Below are positions 25,644 through 34,886 of a stretch of 64,000 nt of DNA, piece after piece. This stretch comes from Solibacillus silvestris_B (GTDB lineage: Bacteria > Bacillota > Bacilli > Bacillales_A > Planococcaceae): NCBI RefSeq assembly GCF_051967575.1, contig NZ_JBQCJW010000002.1, forward strand, positions 124,001 to 188,000. Direction: 5' to 3'. Every line of letters begins with the position of its first letter. Within the stretch, counting starts at the first letter, position 1. The notes below the pieces were generated by a model. It was not told the DNA's origin. It saw only the letters and a list, made by a program, of their open reading frames with translations, and ran no database searches. The position numbers were made by a program, and so were the translations under genes.

Positions 25644-26783
25644 CTATTTCAATATATGTCTTGCAATTACCATTTTCTGCACTTCAGATGTGCCTTCACC
25701 GATTTCCAGCAACTTCGCATCCCGTAAATAGCGCTCTACTTCATATTCTTTCATATAGCCGTAGCCGCCATGAATTTGAATTGCTTCATCGCAAACTTCC
25801 ATCGCCATTTCCGAAGCATAATATTTTGCGATTGCAGCCTCTTTACCGAATGGGCGTCCTTGATCTTTAAGCCATGCCGCTTTGTACACAAAAGTTCTTG
25901 CTAATTGTATCTTTACCTCCATATCAGCGAGCTTAAACTGTGTCGCTTGGAACTGTGCCAATGTTTTACCAAATTGCTTGCGTTCTTTCGCATATTGAAT
26001 TGCTTTATTCAGTGCGCCTTGTGCAATCCCTACCGCCATTGCGGCTATTCCGATTCGGCCCCCATCAAGCGTCGTTAAAAATTGCTTGAATCCATTTCCG
26101 CGCACGCCTAATAAATTTTCTTCCGGGACATGCACATTATCTAAAATAAGCTCTGTCGTATTGGAAGCATTGAGTCCCATCTTTTCGTATTCCGACTTTA
26201 TCGTAAACCCTTGCGCATCGGTCGGGACGATAATAGCGCTTATTTCTTTATCGCTGCCATCGCGACCCGTAATGGCTGTTAATGCTAAATGTTTTGCATA
26301 GCTTGCATTTGTAATAAACACTTTTGAACCGTTAATCACGAATTCATCATTTTCTGTATAAGCTGTCGTTTCCGTACCACCTGCATCAGATCCGGCGTTC
26401 GGCTCTGTTAATCCAAATGCGCCGAATGATTCCCCGGTACAAATTGGTGTCAAATATTTTTCCTTTTGCTCTTCTGTACCAAATAAATTCAATGGGGCTC
26501 CGCCTAATGAAATATGCGCCGAGTACGTTATGCCAGTCGATGCACATGTACGGCTTAGTTCTTCGGTTACGATGGCAAAACTAATCGTGTCCGCACCTGC
26601 TCCGCCATATTTTTCAGGGAATGGTAAACCCATTATGCCCATTTCCGAAAGCTCCTTAAAAATTTCGGCAGGGAACGCTTTAGTTTTATCTCGCTCTATA
26701 GCCCCGGGTGCCACGACTTCATCTGAAAATTCACGTATCATCTTTTGGAGCATCGCTTGCTCTGTCGTTAAATCAAAATGCAT
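25644..26783 (-). CDS. Acyl-CoA dehydrogenase
   Basis: The protein has the full acyl-CoA dehydrogenase layout: helical N-domain, AFGLTEPNAGSDAGG (FAD contact), the central beta domain with NGSKVFITNA, and a C-domain with IQIHGGYGYMKEY and IGEGTSEVQ, whose glutamate is the catalytic base of the short/medium-chain type. It oxidises the alpha-beta bond of acyl-CoA with FAD and passes electrons to ETF. GAGAGG lies nine bases before the ATG at 26783, so this start is preferred to the ATG at 26792 that abuts it; 379 residues. Chain-length preference cannot be told. Confidence 0.92.
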   Translation of the reverse strand: MHFDLTTEQAMLQKMIREFSDEVVAPGAIERDKTKAFPAEIFKELSEMGIMGLPFPEKYGGAGADTISFAIVTEELSRTCASTGITYSAHISLGGAPLNLFGTEEQKEKYLTPICTGESFGAFGLTEPNAGSDAGGTETTAYTENDEFVINGSKVFITNASYAKHLALTAITGRDGSDKEISAIIVPTDAQGFTIKSEYEKMGLNASNTTELILDNVHVPEENLLGVRGNGFKQFLTTLDGGRIGIAAMAVGIAQGALNKAIQYAKERKQFGKTLAQFQATQFKLADMEVKIQLARTFVYKAAWLKDQGRPFGKEAAIAKYYASEMAMEVCDEAIQIHGGYGYMKEYEVERYLRDAKLLEIGEGTSEVQKMVIARHILK

Positions 26784-26895
26784 ACCATTCATCCTCTCAG
26801 CCTATATTCACTTCACATCTATTGTAATCTAAAAATATCGTTTTTCACAGAAAATATATGCATTTTATAGAGAATATTGTAGAAAGGCAAAACAA

Positions 26896-26935
26896 AAAGC
26901 TATATAGAATAGTTTTCCGCTTTCTATATAGCTTT
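26896..26935 (-). terminator. Terminator after the membrane protein gene
   Basis: AAAGCTATATAGAA (26896-26909) and TTCTATATAGCTTT (26922-26935) form a 14-base perfect stem. It lies between the acyl-CoA dehydrogenase gene and the gene ending at 27006. Confidence 0.8.
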
Positions 26936-27005
26936 ATTTTGTGAACTTCGCCATTTTATTCAATTTGAAATTTTATGCATTGGCCGAAAATACAAATTAT
27001 GTATT

Positions 27006-27560
27006 TTATAGGAAATATATCCAGGCACCGATTATTGCAAGTAAACCAAGCACTCCCGAAATTGTAAAGTAAACAATTTTCATCATAATCCCGCTTAATA
27101 GCCAAAATATGCAATTGACGATGAGAAAAATATACAGCATTTCATTATTCCCGGCAAAATACGTCGTACATACTTTTACTGTAACTCCCAAAGTCGATAA
27201 AGCTGTAGCTAATTGCAACATTATCGCCAATAGATGATTTCTTTTGGCAAAATATATCGCCCCGGTAAGACAGCATGCTGCAAAGACTGCTGCCACTGCA
27301 ATGACTACCCATTCGAATTGGATTGTAAACAGCAATAATAAAATGACAATTGCCACAACCGGGAAAAACATTGCCATATTCCAATTTCTGCGCTTTTCTA
27401 CATTGCGGACAGCATTTTTTGATTTCCCAGCTATTTCCTCATTTTGATTGCCTTCCGAATAAAGCGTCATTAAAAAATCGCAATATTGTTCCGGCAGCAG
27501 CTTGTTTTGTTTCCAAAATGTGATTTCGTTCATAATAATTTGCTTTTTCTGATTTGACAT
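27006..27560 (-). CDS. Membrane protein of unknown function (DUF2157-like N-terminus)
   Basis: The 184-residue protein has a soluble N-terminus (about 1-60, EITFWKQNKLLPEQYCDFLM), followed by about five membrane helices. The N-terminal WKxxxLLPEQYCDFL pattern recalls membrane proteins of the DUF2157 type. It lies between an acyl-CoA dehydrogenase gene and sigA and appears to be transcribed alone, since hairpins stand on both sides. Function unknown. Confidence 0.65.
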   Translation of the reverse strand: MSNQKKQIIMNEITFWKQNKLLPEQYCDFLMTLYSEGNQNEEIAGKSKNAVRNVEKRRNWNMAMFFPVVAIVILLLLFTIQFEWVVIAVAAVFAACCLTGAIYFAKRNHLLAIMLQLATALSTLGVTVKVCTTYFAGNNEMLYIFLIVNCIFWLLSGIMMKIVYFTISGVLGLLAIIGAWIYFL

Positions 27561-27837
27561 GACTTCGCTCCAAATCTATAAAATATACTTAGATTATATG
27601 TAATATTGTAAGTAATTTCCTAAAGGTCGACATCAGTAAAAAGTAATAACATAAATCGGTGATCATATTACTTTTAGACTAAATTTCTTTATTTATATGA
27701 AAATTTATGCATTGTTTCTCATGGAAAAAGGAACTATCCATTGAGGAATCTCCCGAAAATCCGAAGCAATTGAAACTATTATCTTTATGATTTATCCTTC
27801 TGAAACCTCGTCCCTCAACAAAATAGACTACTATAAA

Positions 27838-27897
27838 AACAAGGCTGCCACGAAAAGAATCAATAATATCGATCTTTTCGGACAGCCCTGTTTTTTT
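27838..27897 (-). terminator. Terminator after sigA, in an otherwise empty 350-base gap
   Basis: On the minus strand CAGGGCTGTCCGAAAAG and CTTTTCGTGGCAGCCTTG form a long imperfect stem followed by five Ts, 15 bases after the sigA stop. It is close in sequence to the hairpin at 6106-6155. The remainder of 27561-27837 is AT-rich and holds nothing recognisable beyond the likely promoter of the 27560 gene. Confidence 0.85.
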
Positions 27898-27911
27898 CTT
27901 CTGTATTGAAT

Positions 27912-29039
27912 CTATTCTAAGAAATCTTTTAAACGTTTTGAGCGTGATGGATGGCGCAATTTGCGTAAAGCTTTTGCTTCGATTTGACGAATACGCTCAC
28001 GTGTTACACCAAACACTTTTCCAACTTCCTCTAGAGTGCGAGTGCGCCCATCATCTAAGCCGAAACGTAGACGTAATACATTTTCTTCACGATCTGTCAA
28101 TGTGTCGAGCACATCTTCCAATTGTTCTTTTAATAGCTCATATGCTGCATGATCAGAAGGAGATTGTGCCTCTGAATCTTCAATGAAGTCACCTAAATGT
28201 GAATCATCTTCTTCCCCAATCGGCGTTTCCAATGATACGGGCTCTTGTGCGATTTTTAAAATTTCACGCACTTTTTCAGGTGTCAGGTCCATTTCTTCCC
28301 CAATTTCCTCTGGAGAAGGCTCACGGCCCAAATCTTGAAGGAGCTGACGTTGTACACGGATTAATTTGTTGATCGTCTCCACCATGTGTACAGGAATACG
28401 TATTGTACGCGCCTGATCCGCAATCGCACGTGTAATCGCTTGACGAATCCACCATGTCGCATATGTCGAGAACTTGAATCCTTTACGGTGATCAAACTTT
28501 TCAACCGCTTTGATAAGCCCCATATTTCCTTCTTGAATCAGGTCAAGGAATAGCATGCCGCGACCTACATAGCGTTTCGCAATCGATACGACAAGACGTA
28601 GATTTGCTTCAGCTAAACGTTTGCGGGCTTCTTCATCGCCTTGCTCAATTCGCTCTGCCAAACGGATTTCTTCCTCTGCAGAAAGTAGATCCACACGTCC
28701 AATTTCTTTTAAATACATGCGTACCGGGTCATTAATTTTAACGCCAGGAGGAACACTTAAATCATTTAAATCAAAAGCTTCTTCACTGGATTCTTGCTTA
28801 GAGAGCGCTTCTTCTTCAAATTCTTCTTTACCTTCAACAGTTATATCATTTTTTTCGATTTCATCGGCAAAATTGAAAATCTCCTCATTTTCCAGTTCGA
28901 AAAACGCCAATGTATCAGAAATTTCCTTCATTGACATTTCGCCAACTTGTTTTGCTTTAGCTAAAAGCTGCTTTTTTACCTGCTCTAATGAAACCCCGTT
29001 TACCACCGTATCTTTTGAATGTTTTGACTTGTCCGCCAT
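27912..29039 (-). CDS. sigA: Primary sigma factor SigA (RpoD)
   Basis: The 375-residue protein has an acidic region 1, region 1.2 DPVRMYLKEIGRVDLLSAEE, region 2 with GNMGLIKAVEKFDHRKGFKF and TYATWWIRQAITRAIADQAR, and region 4 with the helix-turn-helix TLEEVGKVFGVTRERIRQIE. It directs RNA polymerase to housekeeping promoters. The ATG at 29039 is preceded by GGAGGAAGG; an upstream in-frame start at 29063 is less likely. It lies 30 bases after dnaG, the classical dnaG-sigA operon. Confidence 0.98.
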   Translation of the reverse strand: MADKSKHSKDTVVNGVSLEQVKKQLLAKAKQVGEMSMKEISDTLAFFELENEEIFNFADEIEKNDITVEGKEEFEEEALSKQESSEEAFDLNDLSVPPGVKINDPVRMYLKEIGRVDLLSAEEEIRLAERIEQGDEEARKRLAEANLRLVVSIAKRYVGRGMLFLDLIQEGNMGLIKAVEKFDHRKGFKFSTYATWWIRQAITRAIADQARTIRIPVHMVETINKLIRVQRQLLQDLGREPSPEEIGEEMDLTPEKVREILKIAQEPVSLETPIGEEDDSHLGDFIEDSEAQSPSDHAAYELLKEQLEDVLDTLTDREENVLRLRFGLDDGRTRTLEEVGKVFGVTRERIRQIEAKALRKLRHPSRSKRLKDFLE

Positions 29040-29069
29040 AAACCTTCCTCCTTCTAAAAACAAATCGCG

Positions 29070-30899
29070 TTAAACGCCCATTTTTATCTTTCTGCTTAAT
29101 TCGATAATCTGCTGGGCAATCTCAAGTGCTCGTCTATGCTCATGCATCTTTTCCGCTTCTTTTTGATTATGCTTTAATTGTTCTATTTCTAGTTCTAATC
29201 GACGTTTTTCGATTTGTTTTAAACAATCGGTAATTTCCGCTTCTCCATTTTCAGGGTCGCGTTCAAGCAACGCGGCATCCATCACAATTTTGCGTAATTC
29301 ATTATCATTTAAAACTTCGACGAAACGATGAAAATCAGCCGTTTCATATTCTTCGTAAAACCCAATTAAACGAACGAATACCGATAAATATTCCTCGTGG
29401 ATAAAAGGCTCATTATTTCCCTCTCTGAGCACTTTATTCACAACATTTACATCATGCAACATATGAGCTAAAAGTATACTTTCCGCACGATCAGTCGCAT
29501 CTTTTTTCCTCTCCCTTTGGACAAAGGGATCTGGTGCTTTTAACTTATTTGGATCACGTTTCTGCTCCTTCACGTTATCCGCGACAACTTTCCGCAGCTG
29601 CGTACTAATCGCCTCCTGGGAAATATTCGTCTCGTTTGCAAGTTGACGAATGTATAAATCCCGTTCAGTAGGTGAAGTATTATTTTTTAATGTTTCAAGA
29701 ACTTCTTGAATGTATTGAAGTGTGTCATTCTCAAATTGAAAATTTTTGCCGCGTTTCGCATGCATCATCATAAATGCAATATACGCGTGCGGCTTTTCGA
29801 TTATTTGGTTTTTAAATGCTTCTTGACCATGTGTGCGTATATATTCATCCGGGTCAAGTTTATCAGGTAAAACGGCGACTTCCACTTTAATCTGTTCTTC
29901 ATGAAGCATTTGTGCAGCACGTTTTGCCGCCTCAAAGCCAGCATTATCACCATCATAGCAAACTGTAATTTGCTGAACTAAGCGTTTGAGCTTTGTAATA
30001 TGCTGGGGGGTAAGTGACGTGCCCATCGTTGCTACTGCATTAAAAATGCCTGCCCGATTTGCTGCTAAAACATCAATAAAGCCTTCCATTAAAACAACTT
30101 GTCTTAATTTTCGAATCGATGCCCGTGCCTTGTCCAAATTATAAAGCACTTGACTTTTATGGAAGATAGGCGTTTCAGGACTATTTAAATACTTAGCATC
30201 TTCGCCATCTTTATTTAAAATCCTGCCCGAAAATGCAATTGTCTTTCCATTTTCATCTCGAATCGGGAACATAATCCTTCCACGAAAGCGGTCAAAATAA
30301 CTGTTGTCGCTCTCTTTTTGAATAATAAGGCCACTTTCAGCCATTTCCGGCAAATCATACCCTTTGCGCTCCAACAATATAGTGAGCGTGTCCCAATTCG
30401 GTAAAGCCCATCCTATCTGATGTGTTTCGATTTGCTCGCGCGTAAATCCTCTTTCAAGCAAATAATTTAATGCAGGTTCGCCGTCTTCTGTATTCATTAA
30501 AATATGAAGATAAAATTCCGCTGCAAAAGCATGCGCCTCTCGCATTTGCTGCTCTTTCTTTGAAACGACCGTATTCGACATTTTTTGCTCGGACGAAAGC
30601 TCCATTTCAAGCGGTATACCCGCACGTTCACTTAATTTAATGAGCGCGTCCGGAAACGACAAATGTTCGATATCCATTACAAAAGTGATTGCGTTCCCTC
30701 CCGCACCACAGCCGAAGCAATGAAAAATCTGCTTATCTGTGGACACGGAAAAAGAGGGTGTTTGCTCCCCATGGAATGGACATAATCCAAAATAGTTGCG
30801 CCCTCTTTTCGTTAATTGCATATAATCGCTAATAACATCGACTATATCAGACTGCGAGCGAATTTGTTCAATCACATGTTCAGGTATTTTTCCAGCCAC
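29070..30899 (-). CDS. dnaG: DNA primase
   Basis: The 609-residue primase has an N-terminal zinc-binding domain (CPFHGEQTPSFSV ... HCFGCGAGG), the catalytic core with the TOPRIM motif VLMEGFIDVLAA and VCYDGDNAGFEAA, and a C-terminal helicase-binding region. It makes RNA primers at the replication fork. The 317 bases upstream (30900-31215) hold only AT-rich sequence with the yqfL terminator; no unambiguous promoter is visible there. Confidence 0.97.
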   Translation of the reverse strand: MAGKIPEHVIEQIRSQSDIVDVISDYMQLTKRGRNYFGLCPFHGEQTPSFSVSTDKQIFHCFGCGAGGNAITFVMDIEHLSFPDALIKLSERAGIPLEMELSSEQKMSNTVVSKKEQQMREAHAFAAEFYLHILMNTEDGEPALNYLLERGFTREQIETHQIGWALPNWDTLTILLERKGYDLPEMAESGLIIQKESDNSYFDRFRGRIMFPIRDENGKTIAFSGRILNKDGEDAKYLNSPETPIFHKSQVLYNLDKARASIRKLRQVVLMEGFIDVLAANRAGIFNAVATMGTSLTPQHITKLKRLVQQITVCYDGDNAGFEAAKRAAQMLHEEQIKVEVAVLPDKLDPDEYIRTHGQEAFKNQIIEKPHAYIAFMMMHAKRGKNFQFENDTLQYIQEVLETLKNNTSPTERDLYIRQLANETNISQEAISTQLRKVVADNVKEQKRDPNKLKAPDPFVQRERKKDATDRAESILLAHMLHDVNVVNKVLREGNNEPFIHEEYLSVFVRLIGFYEEYETADFHRFVEVLNDNELRKIVMDAALLERDPENGEAEITDCLKQIEKRRLELEIEQLKHNQKEAEKMHEHRRALEIAQQIIELSRKIKMGV

Positions 30900-31173
30900 A
30901 TTATCACCATCTACACTATTCGAGATGAATTACAAAAATCCTCTAAATTACGACAAAATTTATTGAACAAATTTGTAACTACTCTTATAATAAATATTTT
31001 TACCACAATTTTATTATTATAAAACAAAAAGCCTATTGTTGCTATATATTTTCGAAAAAATAATCATATTACAGTTAAAAATAACGAATTTTAGCAATTT
31101 ATACGATTTCCTATGAAACGAAAGTATATAAAAAACAATTTTTCCAATCTAAGAAAATTATGCTGTTCGCACC

Positions 31174-31210
31174 AAAAAAACCTCCTCCATTTACTGCGAG
31201 AGGTGGTTTT
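31174..31210 (-). terminator. Terminator after yqfL
   Basis: On the minus strand ACCACCTC and GAGGAGGT pair with one mismatch and are followed by seven Ts, just after the yqfL stop. Confidence 0.75.
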
Positions 31211-31215
31211 GGCTG

Positions 31216-32031
31216 TTATTTACATTCAAGCTCCAGCATATCCAATATTTTATGGGCTGTTTCTTCCACAGCTCGATTTGTCACATCGATAGCCCGACAT
31301 CCTATTTTATCAACAATCCTATAAAAATAGCTAATTTCCTGCTCAATTCTTGTATGTTGTGCATAGAAGGCATCTTCCATTAAACCTAAAGTAATGAGGC
31401 GCTCTTTTCGGATATTATTGAGCTTTTCGGGTGTGATGACTAATCCGAAACACTTTTTCGGATCAATTTGCATCAATTCAACGGGAGGATCTACTTCCGG
31501 GACGAGTGGCACATTCGCTACTTTATATCTTTTATGAGCCAAATATTGCGATAAAGGGGTTTTGGAAGTTCTCGAAACACCGATTAATACAATATCAGCC
31601 AGTAAAATTCCTCTTGGATCTTGTCCATCATCATATTTTACGGCAAATTCAATCGCTTCGATCTTTTTGAAATAATCGTCATCCAATTGATGCACCAGCC
31701 CTGGCTTTTGCAATGGTTTTTCATTAATGGAAGTTTCGATTAAATCGAGCATTGATCCTAGCAAGTCAATGATAGGCACATTGTTTTCAGCAGCGATTTT
31801 TTGAAGAGCTTGCCGCATTTGCTTTTCAACAAGCGTATATACAATCGTCGCCTCATTTGCGATTGCAATTCGAACAATTTTTTCAAGCAGTCCAACATTA
31901 TTTATATGTGGAAACTTGCGAATTCTCACTTTTTCAAAATTAGGCCGAAATTGGCTAACTGCCGCTTTTACAGCTGTTTCCCCTGTCTCCCCAACCGAGT
32001 CGGATACGACAAAAATCGTCAATTTTTTCAT
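31216..32031 (-). CDS. yqfL: Pyruvate, phosphate dikinase / PEP synthase regulatory protein
   Basis: The 271-residue protein belongs to the DUF299 kinase-pyrophosphorylase family. It has the N-terminal VVSDSVGETGE and a central P-loop-like GVSRTSKTPLSQYLAHKRYK. Family members phosphorylate and dephosphorylate a threonine of PPDK or PEP synthase. It lies eight bases after ccpN on the same strand, the same pair as in B. subtilis, tying it to control of gluconeogenesis. Confidence 0.92.
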   Translation of the reverse strand: MKKLTIFVVSDSVGETGETAVKAAVSQFRPNFEKVRIRKFPHINNVGLLEKIVRIAIANEATIVYTLVEKQMRQALQKIAAENNVPIIDLLGSMLDLIETSINEKPLQKPGLVHQLDDDYFKKIEAIEFAVKYDDGQDPRGILLADIVLIGVSRTSKTPLSQYLAHKRYKVANVPLVPEVDPPVELMQIDPKKCFGLVITPEKLNNIRKERLITLGLMEDAFYAQHTRIEQEISYFYRIVDKIGCRAIDVTNRAVEETAHKILDMLELECK

Positions 32032-32039
32032 AAAATCTC

Positions 32040-32687
32040 CTATAAATCATGAGTTTCAGCTAACGAAATAAACGCTCGCGTAATATTCGTTTTTGTTAAT
32101 CGGCCGATGATCACCATTCCATTCTCTGTTTCTTCTACAACAGGCATGGAATCAATCTCTCGTTCAATTAATTTTTTAGCAGCAAATACTAATGAATCAG
32201 AGTTGGAACAATAGGCGATATTAGGCATTCTCGTCATAATAATATGCACCGGCATTTTATTTAAATCCTGGGTTCCAATGCTGGATCGCAATAAGTCTTT
32301 TCGGGATAATACACCTTGCAGCATTTCATCTTTATCCACGACAAAAAGTGTTCCGACATCTTCGGAAAACATATGAATAATCGCGTCATATATCGTCATT
32401 TCTTCAGAAACAACTACAGGTGCGGACTGAAAATCCTTCACTTTTAAATTCAGCATCGATTCCGCAAAGGCAACCGTTGATTTTTTCCCCGCATAAAAAT
32501 AGCCGACACGTGGTCGCGCATCTAAAAATCCTGCCATCGTTAATATGGCTAAATCCGGTCTTAAAGTGGCGCGCGTTAATCCAAGGCGCTCAGCAATATG
32601 TTCGCCCGTAATAGGGCCATTCTCTTTTACAATGTGCAAGATCGCATCTTGACGTTTATTGAGTTCGATTGGACTCACCCGCTTCAA
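32040..32687 (-). CDS. ccpN: Transcriptional repressor CcpN
   Basis: The 215-residue protein has an N-terminal helix-turn-helix (ITGEHIAERLGLTRATLRPD) and two CBS domains (about 80-140 and 145-205) that bind adenine nucleotides. In B. subtilis CcpN represses gapB and pckA on glucose. Order ccpN-yqfL downstream of glyS matches that genome, but here glyS is divergent. Confidence 0.92.
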   Translation of the reverse strand: MKRVSPIELNKRQDAILHIVKENGPITGEHIAERLGLTRATLRPDLAILTMAGFLDARPRVGYFYAGKKSTVAFAESMLNLKVKDFQSAPVVVSEEMTIYDAIIHMFSEDVGTLFVVDKDEMLQGVLSRKDLLRSSIGTQDLNKMPVHIIMTRMPNIAYCSNSDSLVFAAKKLIEREIDSMPVVEETENGMVIIGRLTKTNITRAFISLAETHDL

Positions 32688-32735
32688 ATAATGTTATACT
32701 TTTTCCTTAATTATTATATACTATTTTCTTCTATA

Positions 32736-32764
32736 TTGCGAAGAAAACAATCCCATGCTACAAT
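32736..32764 (+). promoter_or_regulatory. Sigma-A promoter of glyS
   Basis: TTGCGA (32736-32741) and TACAAT (32759-32764) are spaced by 17 bases, upstream of the T-box leader. Confidence 0.8.
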
Positions 32765-32799
32765 ATGAGCGAACAATATACTTGTTCTGTTTCTATCTT

Positions 32800-33017
32800 C
32801 ATATGCAGGCGATGAAGGGACTAATAAGTATCAATTCTAACATGAGCGAGTAGGGAGAGTGCAAGCCTACACTGAATTGAGAAACGGCACCCCTGAGCTC
32901 ATTTTATAAAAGAGGTTTTTATTTATTTAAAAACAAGCGGGGTGGAACCGCGGGTATATCGTATTGATGCACTCGTCCCCGGGCATAAGTTATTGTGCCC
33001 GGAGACGGGTGCTTTTT
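32800..33017 (+). promoter_or_regulatory. T-box leader of glyS
   Basis: The leader has the near-invariant T-box sequence AAGCGGGGTGGAACCGCGGG (32935-32954), preceded by a stem I region with the GGGAGAGT element and followed by a GC-rich terminator (32969-33012) and five Ts. Uncharged tRNA-Gly pairing with the leader would favour the antiterminator and raise synthetase expression. A GGC triplet at about 32886-32888 is a candidate specifier, but I could not fold stem I to confirm it. Confidence 0.93.
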
Positions 33018-33054
33018 ATCTTTATTGATCATTAATTAATAGGAGGGATTTTTC

Positions 33055-34443
33055 ATGGCAGAAAAATCAATGGAAACAATTGTATCATTGGCAAAACATC
33101 GCGGATTCGTATTTCCTGGATCTGAAATTTACGGTGGTTTAGCAAACACTTGGGATTACGGCCCACTTGGAGTAGAACTTAAGAACAACGTAAAAAAAGC
33201 TTGGTGGCAAAAATTCGTACAAGAATCTGAACATAATGTAGGCCTGGATGCAGCTATTTTGATGAACCCAAAAGCATGGGTTGCATCTGGTCACGTAGGA
33301 AACTTCAATGACCCGATGATCGACTGTAAATCATGTAAAGCGCGTCATCGTGCAGATAAGCTGATCGAGGATGCTTCTTTAACGAAAACAGGCAAAGAAA
33401 TTATCGTTGACGGGATGACATTTGATCAAATGAAGGCAAAGATGGAAGAGCTGGAAGTAGCTTGTCCTGATTGCGGAAAAATTGATTTCACAGACATTCG
33501 TCAATTCAACTTAATGTTTAAAACTCACCAAGGTGTAACAGAATCTTCATCAAACGAAATTTATCTGCGTCCGGAAACAGCGCAAGGCATTTTCGTAAAC
33601 TTTAAAAATGTACAGCGTTCTATGCGTAAAAAGACACCATTCGGCATTGCCCAAATCGGTAAATCTTTCCGTAACGAAATTACGCCAGGCAACTTCACGT
33701 TCCGTACCCGCGAATTCGAGCAAATGGAATTGGAATTCTTCTGTAAGCCAGGCGAAGACCTTGAGTGGCACGCTTATTGGAAAGAATTCTGCAAAAACTG
33801 GCTTCTTGCTTTAGGTATGAAGGAAGACTCGATGCGTCTGCGTGACCATGAAGATGATGAGCTGTCACATTACTCAAATGCTACTACAGATATCGAATTC
33901 CGTTTCCCATTCGGCTGGGGTGAGCTATGGGGCATTGCAGACCGTACAGATTACGACTTAAAACAGCATATGGAACATTCAGGCGATGATTTCACTTATA
34001 TTGATCCTGTTTCAAATGAGCGCTATGTTCCATATTGTATTGAGCCATCTCTAGGTGCTGACCGTGTAACATTGGCATTCTTATGCGACGCTTATGAAGA
34101 GGAGCAATTAGAGGGCGATGATACACGTACAGTATTACGCTTCCACCCTGCTTTAGCTCCATTTAAAGCAGCTGTATTACCACTTTCTAAAAAGTTATCG
34201 GATGAGGCGAACGATGTATGGGCTGAACTGCGCAAATCATTCCCTGTTGATTTCGACGAATCACAGTCAATCGGTAAACGCTACCGCCGCCAAGATGAAA
34301 TTGGTACACCATTCTGTATCACATTTGATTTTGATTCAAAAGAAGACGGTCAAGTAACAGTACGCCACCGCGATTCAATGGAGCAAATCCGCATGCCGAT
34401 TGCAGAAGTAAAAGCTTATATCGAAAAGCATTTAGTATTTTAA
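33055..34443 (+). CDS. glyS: Glycine-tRNA ligase, single-chain type
   Basis: The 462-residue class II synthetase has FPGSEIYGGLANTWDYGPLG (motif 1 area), the cysteine pairs CKSCKARH and CPDCGK of the zinc site, motif 2 around SFRNEITPGNFTFRTREFEQ, and motif 3 in EPSLGADRVTLAFL, then an anticodon-binding domain. This is the homodimeric form found in B. cereus and staphylococci, in place of the glyQ-glyS pair that B. subtilis has at this position. The 3' end of the gene is repeated downstream. Confidence 0.96.
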   Translation: MAEKSMETIVSLAKHRGFVFPGSEIYGGLANTWDYGPLGVELKNNVKKAWWQKFVQESEHNVGLDAAILMNPKAWVASGHVGNFNDPMIDCKSCKARHRADKLIEDASLTKTGKEIIVDGMTFDQMKAKMEELEVACPDCGKIDFTDIRQFNLMFKTHQGVTESSSNEIYLRPETAQGIFVNFKNVQRSMRKKTPFGIAQIGKSFRNEITPGNFTFRTREFEQMELEFFCKPGEDLEWHAYWKEFCKNWLLALGMKEDSMRLRDHEDDELSHYSNATTDIEFRFPFGWGELWGIADRTDYDLKQHMEHSGDDFTYIDPVSNERYVPYCIEPSLGADRVTLAFLCDAYEEEQLEGDDTRTVLRFHPALAPFKAAVLPLSKKLSDEANDVWAELRKSFPVDFDESQSIGKRYRRQDEIGTPFCITFDFDSKEDGQVTVRHRDSMEQIRMPIAEVKAYIEKHLVF

Positions 34444-34826
34444 TTTCAGTTTTGTTGTTAAGATTACACAGGCATGCGGATTTGCGACGAGGATTGACGC
34501 TTTGCGGCAACCGCAGGAGCACACGCTTTCCGCATGCCGATTGCAGAAGTAAAAGCATATATCGAAAAGCATTTAGTATTTTAATTTCAGCTTTAGTTGT
34601 TAAGATTACACAGGCATGCGGATTTGCGACGAGGATTGACGCTTTGCGGCAACCGCAGGAGCACACGCTTTCNNNNNNNNNNNNNNNNNNNNNNNNNNNN
34701 NNNNNNNNNNNNNNNNNNNNNNNNNNNNNNNNNNNNNNNNNNNNNNNNNNNNNNNNNNNNNNNNNNNNNNNNCGCATGCCGATTGCAGAAGTAAAAGCTT
34801 ATATCGAAAAGCATTTAGTATTTTAA
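34388..34826 (+). repeat. Tandem duplication of the glyS 3' end with an interspersed element
   Basis: The last 54 bases of glyS (34390-34443) recur at 34531-34584 and 34773-34826. Between copies lies about 87 bases of unrelated sequence, also repeated, with TTGCGGCAACCGCAGG and the CGCACGCTTTCC-like end typical of short interspersed repeats of Bacillales. The unit is 141 bases in the first copy and 142 in the second. GGCATGCGGA (34471-34480) and TCCGCATGCC (34529-34538) are inverted arms. The array is interrupted by the assembly gap, so the real copy number is unknown. Confidence 0.92.
34673..34772. other. Assembly gap of 100 Ns
   Basis: Exactly 100 undetermined bases interrupt the tandem repeat. 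A round 100 is the usual placeholder for unknown length, so this is a scaffold join, not a measured distance. Both flanks fit the same repeat unit, so the gap is best explained by repeat units the assembler could not resolve. Confidence 0.97.
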
Positions 34827-34830
34827 TTTA

Positions 34831-34872
34831 AAACAGGGCTATCTAGGGAACGATTTCCAAATAGCCCTGTTT
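34831..34872. terminator. Bidirectional terminator of glyS and the LysR gene
   Basis: AAACAGGGCTAT (34831-34842) and ATAGCCCTGTTT (34861-34872) form a 12-base perfect stem between convergent genes. It was presumably next to the single original glyS end before the duplication. Confidence 0.9.
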
Positions 34873-34886
34873 ATTATTCTATGCCC

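Noticed and set aside
34319..34826. Open frames that run through the N gap
   Set aside because: They exist only because undetermined bases contain no stop codons and because the repeat copies the glyS end.
34441..34826. CRISPR array
   Set aside because: Repeat units of 141 bases containing a gene end, with no short spacers and no cas genes; this is a tandem duplication.
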